A DNA stretch of 64,000 bases from Adiantum capillus-veneris (Eukaryota; Streptophyta; Polypodiopsida; Polypodiales; Pteridaceae). Numbering within the stretch: the stretch's first letter is position 1; each line of letters opens with the position of its first letter. Both the position numbers and the translations under genes were made by a program. The stretch spans positions 67,607,676 to 67,671,675 of the forward strand of contig CM043969.1 in the NCBI GenBank assembly GCA_014529385.2, written 5' to 3'. The notes beneath the pieces were generated by a model that worked only from the letters and a program-made list of their open reading frames with translations, was not told where the DNA came from and made no database searches. Positions 57,771-64,000 of this stretch are shown here, piece after piece.

Positions 57771-60553
57771 TTATGGGTTGAAGTAATCTTCAGGTTGACG
57801 GATGGCAAGGCGGTCTTTAAGTGCATGGAGTGATTTTTCATATCCGAATCTTCTCTCTTTGTCAACTACCTGCAAGAATTGCATGGTGACTCTGTTTTTA
57901 AGCTCAATGGCTGAGTAGCCAACAAATCTGGAGGTTAGGTTGCTTATCACTGGCCCAAATAACTTCGTTCGCCAAGTGAAGAACCCTGTATAGAACGCTT
58001 CCTCAAACGCCAACATATTACTTAAGGGCAAAAACATGCACCTGGCGTAGAAGCCGTAAAGAAATTCTACGGAAGGCTGGCCACTTAAGTCATAATAGAG
58101 GCCCTTATTGCCTTTGAGAAATGACATCCATGGTGCCCCTGCTTGCTCTGGCTCATGAAAAGCTTCAATACATGTGAGCAGCATTCGACAGATCTTGTAT
58201 AGCATAGAACATGAAAGGTTAGGAAGGCTTTTGAAGAATTTGATGTGCTCGTTAGGGTTTTCACCATGTATTTCTCTGTCAGTGTTCCCTGCTCTGGAGC
58301 TGGCAATCTTGGATAGTTCAGCCATGTAGGCCGCTTCTTAGTCAGTGCTTCATGTGCTCTCCATGTCCTTACCCGTGGTACAGGACAAAAGGTTGGATCT
58401 TTCTAAAGGGATGTAGGTGGTCTTGTGAACAGAATCAAACATCTAGGATTCTTGTTCAACTCGCTCTTTCTCCACTTGGGATGGACATCCTCTGCGCCTT
58501 CTTCCTGCATATCTTTATATAGTCTTTCTTTTGCATGTAACATCTCTACCTTGATCGAAGGATATGGCATTGATTGTTGATGCCATTGGGCATTGATTTG
58601 GTTGGGATTGAGTTGAGTGACATTAATTGAATGGAGAACTCTCAACTCCCAATCCATCGTTACCTTCCATTGTTCATCTTCTCCTGAGCAACCTATCCTT
58701 TGAGTGCATCTTCCTCAGCTTTGGAAAGTTGGACCATGGGCACTTTTTGAGCATCTATGAGTGGTACCTAAAAGTCTTCTTCTCCTCCTTGCCCTTCTCT
58801 CGGCTGTGTTTCCATCTCAACAAAAGAGACTGATGGAATTTCAACATTTGGTTGCTATGAGGTACCAACTTCTTCTTGTGTCTCTGGCTATCCCTCTCGC
58901 AATAGCTGATTGACTCTTTTTAGCTCTGCTATCTCGGAGCAGTTGCTCTTCCTGTTGTACCCACATTAGTGCAAGGTCTCTTCTCTATGATTGCTCTAGC
59001 TTTAGCTCGAGCTCGAGATCCTTATTTTCTTTTCCAATGCTTTATATACTTCATATGTACCTTTGATCGAGGCAACTGCGGGATTTTCTCATATCTATCA
59101 CAAAAATGCTGCCTGATCATCGATCCTTTGCTCTAAGTATTGAAGTATTCGCTACGTTGAGCTGCACTTGGATCTTCTCTACTGACAGAGTTGTGGTTAG
59201 GAGTTCATTGGTTACCTCTCAGTTGTTGGTCTTTGGTCTTGCATGCATCTGATAACTTTGTTAAAAGTTCTCCCAGCTCATCATTTCCTTTTACTGCTTC
59301 TCTTTGGCTAGCTGGTGTTGTTCAGCTTCAGCTTTCAGCTCTTGGACTTGTCTTTGCAGATTTGTAATGATATTCATCCTATCCTCTAGCTCTTCTTGTA
59401 GAGCATCGATGACCATTTCAAGCTCTATAGCCTTAGCACTGTGGCTAAGTGCTGCTTCTCTCAATTTTTCAGCCATCTCCTGCATCTGCTTGGCATATTC
59501 ATTAACCTGTACGATGACTTCATTGTCTGTCTGCCAATCTTCAGGCTCTATAGGCTGCCTAGATGTTTCAGAAGTTTCTATGTGTGGCTCCTTGGGTGGT
59601 GCTGTGGTGGCTGCTTATGGTTGTGTCGGGGTTTCTACCTCTCCTTGAGGCGTTGCGGTTGTCTTGGTTGCCTTTGCTTCTTGAGGCTTCATCGATTTCT
59701 CAATCGTTTCTTGTTGGGTGTAGTTGTAGAAGGGGTGGCCTCTATCTCTGTTGCTTTGGGATGCTCAAAACTTGTTGTCTCCTATGGTTCAGACTCCTTT
59801 TCTTTGGCTTCCTCGCCCTTAGTGGGTCTAATTGCTGGTGAAGGTGGAGGGCTTGACATCGGGTGGTCTACCTATTCTGTAGCAGGTGAGGTAGGCTTCG
59901 GAGACATTTCCTCCTGATAGTGTTGTGTCTCGCTTTGTGCAGTAGCCTCTGCTTGTGTTTGTTGCTCTGTTGCTTCTTCTCTTGCTCTCCTCTTAACCTC
60001 TTGAGCTTCTTTTAACTTGAGGGCTTCTACCTCTGCATACATTCGCTTGAGAAAATCTGTGGGGTCCTCTACATCTTTCCTTGTAGGTTTCTTAGTTCTG
60101 GGATCCCTTATCTCCAACTGACGGGATGACAATGCGGGCCACAATTTCCTTCGTGATCACCACTTCTACTTTTTGTCCTTATTGGTCAGTAATTTCGGCT
60201 TATCCATCCTCTTTAATTATAGACAACAACTCATAGGCTTTTTGGAAATCTATGCCACATGGTTCCTAGCTGTACAAGTCCCTGAGGCCTAGCCTTCTGT
60301 TGGCTTCTTTTGTGTCTGGCTTTGCCGCGACATCATAAAACTCTTTTGGAAGCATCTATAGCTCTACTTGGTGTCCTTATTCACTCTTAAACCTGCCAGT
60401 GAAAATTGTTGTATTGTTTTCCTCAAGCTGTTCTCTAGACAAATATGTTGCTTTGGCTGTCTTCACTGAACTTGGGTCCAGTTGGTAGGGTGGCAGCTCT
60501 TGCAGCTTCTCTTTTGGGGACACCCTCTTCTTGGCCTTCTTTGCAACATGCAT
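57771..60553 (-). pseudogene. Extra 3' ORF of large Gypsy copy 2, unknown, coiled coil
   Basis: From an ATG at 60553 (MHVAKKAKKRVSPKEKLQEL) coding-like text runs about 925 codons to a stop at 57771 just before the polypurine tract. Stops and at least two frame changes interrupt it. The first part includes KEFYDVAAKPDTKEANRRLG. The 60144-59872 frame is charged and helical (LKRMYAEVEALKLKEAQEVK), followed by a Pro/Thr/Glu-rich stretch. The 59485-59291 frame is a strong coiled-coil candidate (ELEMVIDALQEELEDRMNII, LQRQVQELKAEAEQ). The C-terminal 184 residues (58325-57771) include FLYGFYARCMFLPLSNMLAF and FYTGFFTWRTKLFGPVISNL. No signal peptide or clear membrane span was seen. It occupies the env position but resembles no family I know. 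Confidence 0.65.
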
Positions 60554-60554
60554 T

Positions 60555-60575
60555 GCTCCTGTTAAAAGTAAATGC
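60555..60575 (-). promoter_or_regulatory. Candidate splice acceptor before the extra ORF
   Basis: The minus strand reads TTTACTTTTAACAG|GAGCAATG, a U-rich tract with AG at 60560-60559 only five bases before the ORF's first ATG. Confidence 0.5.
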
Positions 60576-60699
60576 CAATGTTAGAAAATTTCTGCAATTT
60601 TCGCTCTGAAATGCCCTTGACTCTGAATTGCTAACAACTTGAATCCAATTTGCTTCAAATCAATTTTAGAAAATGCATAGATGCATGAAAACATATAAA

Positions 60700-61500
60700 G
60701 ATCAAAATCACAAAGTTGAAGCAAAAATTTTGCAACAAAAGTAAAGAATCGCGATTATTTACAGCCGGAGATTTTTTACAACTTTTTGCATTTTTGTCAT
60801 GATAGGCTTGAAATATATAGCAATTAGATACTCTCAGTGAAGTGTGGGCTTATTTGAGTGCACAGGGTGGAAATGATGCCAGATTTAGGCTTTCCGTCTC
60901 TGAAACAGTAGATATAAAGGGATTTTGAGATTTTAAGATCCAAATTAGCTCAAATTTGGTTAGTGGCCTTGGGACATCATGTGCTTTGGTCCCATAAGGT
61001 CAAAGTTGCAAGTTTCCCCCATTTTGGAAGAAAGTAAATAATCGCCATTATTAACTTTTTCATCAAAATGGACATTTTTTGGTGCAACTTGGTTCTAGGC
61101 ATGATGTAGACTTTGTGTATGAGGTATGAGGTGATTTGGATCAAAAAATGTGACAGATAACTCAAAATTTGGATTGGAAGGACTTTTTTGCGTTTTTTTG
61201 ACAATTTTCCAAGTTATCATTGATCATTTTGACTCTTATATTTGAAATTTGGCATGTAATAGGTGTGTACAAATGATAGGTGAAGTGAAGGTACCATTTT
61301 CAAACTAAAAATGTGCAAAAGTAAATAATCATGATTATTTATAGTAGTTAACTTTTTTTTGCTAAACTTGACAAATTTTGACCTAAACATATTCAATACA
61401 CCTAGAAAAAGTCCTAAATTGAATTTGGTAAAGTTTTGTCTTGTGGGCATAACTTCGTGCTTTGTCGACTCTAAAATCACCAATTTTTGTGACTAGATGA
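60700..61500 (-). repeat. Array of about 290-bp units upstream of the extra ORF
   Basis: Inverted-repeat boxes GTAAAGAATCGCGATTATTT (60741), GTAAATAATCGCCATTATTA (61034) and GTAAATAATCATGATTATTT (61321) are 293 and 287 bp apart. Intervening text shares GATCCAAAT and CAAATTTGGTT blocks with the leader array at 41260-42300. Confidence 0.75.
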
Positions 61501-62850
61501 CCTGTGAAGTTGGTTAGTCACTTTTGAAGCTATGGACTTGTCCGCTACATAGTCTTGAAGCTACTCATCCAATTTTGGTCCATTTGGAGTCAGTTTGACT
61601 TCGTACGTCAAATTTGACGCTTTGTAGCCTTCGAGGTGTTTTTTGCTTTTCAAGAGCTTTCCTTGACTTTTTTTATGAAACCATCCGTGTACATTGTGTA
61701 TAGACCCAGTCTATAAGCTGTCTGTGGAGTCAGAATCCAATTCTTGCATCTGGCAAAAACCTAGCTTTTCTACTTGGGACCTCCCTCGACCCCTGCCGAA
61801 TGGTCATCTGGTGATATAGATGCGTTCTATTACATAGGGGCATGCTACAATTTAAGTCTTGTCCGATTTGGTTGAGCTGACAGGCTGCTATGGTTAATTT
61901 TTGGTCGTAGGACTTTGTGCACTGCTCGATTTCTAGGGTTTTTTCCTTGGGCTTAGACTAGCTACCGGCCATACAGAGTTGATCATTGATAAGCATAGAA
62001 CTTACCCCTCATGTTTCGTGTGAAATGGCACTGTAAACAGGCGACTCCGGGAATCGCGCGCGAAGAAGGTCTCGGAGCTCTTCTCTCCAAGGGCAACTAG
62101 TGGAAATGATGTGATTTTAGACTACCTTGGATATCTATACTCGGACTTCTCGATCCATTTTTTTCCAAATTCCCCTGTTAGTCCTACTAGGCCGTGAAAT
62201 CTATGTTAGACTCAAAAATCTCTTCAATCGAATTCCTATAGCTCATTCTGCAAGAATTTGTGAAAGTCAGTCTTGGCCGCCTAATTTAGGCTTTCAGCTT
62301 CCATTTGCCGATTTGAATGAAATTTGTTGTGCCTATCCGCCTTGTCCCTCTGATCATCAGCGTATCTTCAATTTTTCCATCTGACTTTATTTGCTATTTA
62401 TTATTAATTTTTGACATGTTTATTAAAAAATCAAAGAAAAAAACAAAATGCGCTAAAAAAGCAAAGTGAAAATCCAATAATTAAGAAAATCCATTGAAAA
62501 ATATAGCTTTATTGTTTTTTGTTGGGTTTCTCCATTTTTAAGTCCCCATGCCAAGAAAAATGATGAAAAATAACAAAAAAAGGACCAATTTTTGATGATT
62601 TTCTCATCGTATATACAATATTTACACTCATCGGGGAGATGCTATCAGTTAAATTTTTCCTGTTGATGATTTGTTAAGGGCATTGTTAGGTAATTTTGCA
62701 AAAAATCACACGTTAACATCAAACTTTTCCTCCCTCTTCAAACATTGCCCTTAATTACTTAGTTCCCTTCCACCCCTCCTAGATGGCATACTCCGAGACG
62801 ACTGTGTGCATGGGTTCAACAATCGTGTCTATGCATAGCCTTGGTTGGCT
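61501..62850 (-). other. 3' spacer of large Gypsy copy 2
   Basis: This is non-coding; 61690-62850 is colinear with 30640-31697 in copy 1. No ORF with recognisable motif was found. Confidence 0.7.
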
Positions 62851-64000
62851 CTACCATGCTTTGAAGATCAAGCTGTTAAAACCATTATGTTGTGCAAGAG
62901 TTGGGCCTTGAGTAATTAACTCAAGGGTTTCTGATGTCGAGGTTTTCTTTTGCTGTCTTCCAAAGAGCAAATCTTGTAGCTTGTGTGGTCTTTGCTTTAT
63001 TGTACCATCAGGATGCTTTGGCATGCTGATTTCCTGAGCTGTTGGTATCAATAATGATGGTTGTTGAGCTTTTACCCGCCATTGATATCTTGGTTTGCTT
63101 TGGTTAGAATGACGTGGTTGAGCCTTCTCAGACTTAACTCTCCATTGCTTGATCGGTTTTACAATTTGCGGAGAAGATCAGTGCTCCTTTTTCTTTTAAA
63201 TTCATTTCATGTTAGGTTCCCTGCTCGGAGATGATCTTTTTTGTGTCTTGAACCTTGAAACTGGTACAGTAGATGATGTTTTGGGCATCCAAACTTGAAT
63301 CGGCTTATCCTTAAGCTGTGCTTTTGGTACCCAGAGTCCTTGCATGCTAGCATTTGCTTGTCGATAGGATGGAAAAGATTGATTGCTTCGTGGTTTGCTC
63401 TGTTGGTAACCTCCTTTCCATTCCTCTTTGCTCGGTGCAATTGGAATAATGAGTTGTCCGCCTTTAGGTGATTGCTTGAGTTGATTGGTATCCCAATCTG
63501 GTACTGCCTTGTACCTCCACATCCATGAGATTCTAAGAATCATTTATCATTCATGTGTTCATCTGGTAAGTATACAAATTGATGAGGGCATGAACAACCA
63601 TGTACTATCACATTTAAGTTGACTACTCCCAATGTCGGTGTTGGGATTTTGTTGCATCCTTTAATAGTCGATACTCCTGCTGTCAAAGACTGCTTGTTGC
63701 TTTCTTGTACGTGGAATAACTGACTGCATTTACTCGAGCTTCTGTATCAACCAATGCATTTGTGCTATGATTATTCAGTTGTACTTTGATGCAAAGGTCC
63801 ATTCCATGTAACCATTCATCATCCGTTGACACTGCATCTTTCTGTAATTCCCATAGTCGGTCATCTAGTTCCAGAGTGTTGATGGAATAGGGATTTGTTG
63901 GTTTTTGAGAGCAGCTTTTCTTTTGAGTACTCAAAGTCGAGCTTCCTCTTGGGCTTCATCAATAACTTGCTGTTGTTTTATCTTTCTTGGCTTAGCTGCA
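62851..64000 (-). pseudogene. Second retropepsin-like domain and polyprotein tail, copy 2
   Basis: The frame 63934-63683 reads MDLCIKVQLNNHSTNALVDT followed by EARVNAVSYSTYKK, where DTGA of copy 1 is DTEA. Frames 63543-63202 and 63051-62851 continue with ILRISWMWRYKAVPDWDTNQ, SPKGGQLIIPIAPSKEEWKG, WVPKAQLKDKPIQVWMPK and the LKDQ-type tail (KHPDGTIKQRPHKLQDLLFG). Colinearity with 32989-31698 is clear. The integrase would lie right of the window. Confidence 0.75.

Larger units (their letters stand above)
56834..64000 (-). mobile_element. Large Tat/Ogre-like Gypsy element, copy 2, 5' part outside window
   Basis: On the minus strand from 64000: second retropepsin-like domain, polyprotein tail, spacer, inverted-repeat array, extra 3' ORF, polypurine tract and 3' LTR. 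The part from 64000 to 61690 is colinear with 32.9-30.6 kb of copy 1, and the LTR matches 42859-43231. The copies complement each other in showing the full layout. Confidence 0.85.

Noticed and set aside
57771-58325. The 184-aa frame as a retroviral-type envelope
   Set aside because: It has no signal peptide, no convincing membrane span and no furin-type site; only its position resembles env.

Overview
This window looks like nuclear DNA of a land plant with a large, repeat-rich genome. The support is the set of plant transposon lineages present (Copia and Ty3/Gypsy LTR elements including a chromodomain chromovirus, a CACTA element with a TNP2-type transposase, and an L1-type LINE whose ORF1 has a DUF4283-like domain), plus relics of two host genes, an auxin-response repressor (Aux/IAA) and a SpoU-type RNA methyltransferase. 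Long GA/TA/CA microsatellites and low coding density fit. I cannot name the species. A fern or other seed-free plant is possible but not shown. I see no intact host gene, tRNA, rRNA or CRISPR array. Every coding region I can assign is interrupted by stops or frameshifts.

Layout. 1-4095 (-): Copia element running off the left edge, with its 5' LTR and a tRNA-iMet-type primer site, sitting inside a SpoU methyltransferase fragment (4096-4380). 4400-6050: microsatellites, a dispersed AT-rich repeat and a tandem duplication. 6067-7530 (+): an unidentified decayed ORF. 7857-20620 (+): LTR, primer site and gag of a Gypsy element, split in the middle of gag by a nested chromovirus (11743-20168) with both LTRs and a near-perfect 5-bp target duplication. 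20620-26650: mostly non-coding, with a 0.5 kb compound microsatellite, a CG-rich inverted repeat, an unidentified exon-like region and an antisense Gypsy leader relic. 26988-28370: Aux/IAA (-) and SpoU (+) relics about 125 bp apart. 29724-30627 (-): LTR with primer site of another element. 30628-43231 (-): a large Tat/Ogre-like Gypsy element. 43232-47823: a second copy of the outer-Gypsy LTR joined head to head to a short non-autonomous LTR element. 47824-50200 (+): CACTA transposase relic. 50500-52050: microsatellites and repeats. 52263-56260 (-): LINE. 56834-64000 (-): a second copy of the large Gypsy family, running off the right edge with its 3' LTR inside the window.

The most unusual content is the large minus-strand Gypsy family seen at 30.6-43.2 kb and 56.8-64 kb. 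Taken together the two copies show: an ordinary retropepsin before the reverse transcriptase; two consecutive integrase-type HHCC zinc-binding modules before the integrase core; a second retropepsin-like domain after the integrase; a further roughly 925-codon ORF with a coiled coil between pol and the 3' LTR, preceded by a splice-acceptor-like site and matched by a consensus splice donor just upstream of gag; and arrays of about 280-bp units, each carrying a roughly 22-bp inverted repeat, placed upstream of gag in one copy and upstream of the extra ORF in the other. This is the best candidate here for an undescribed system.
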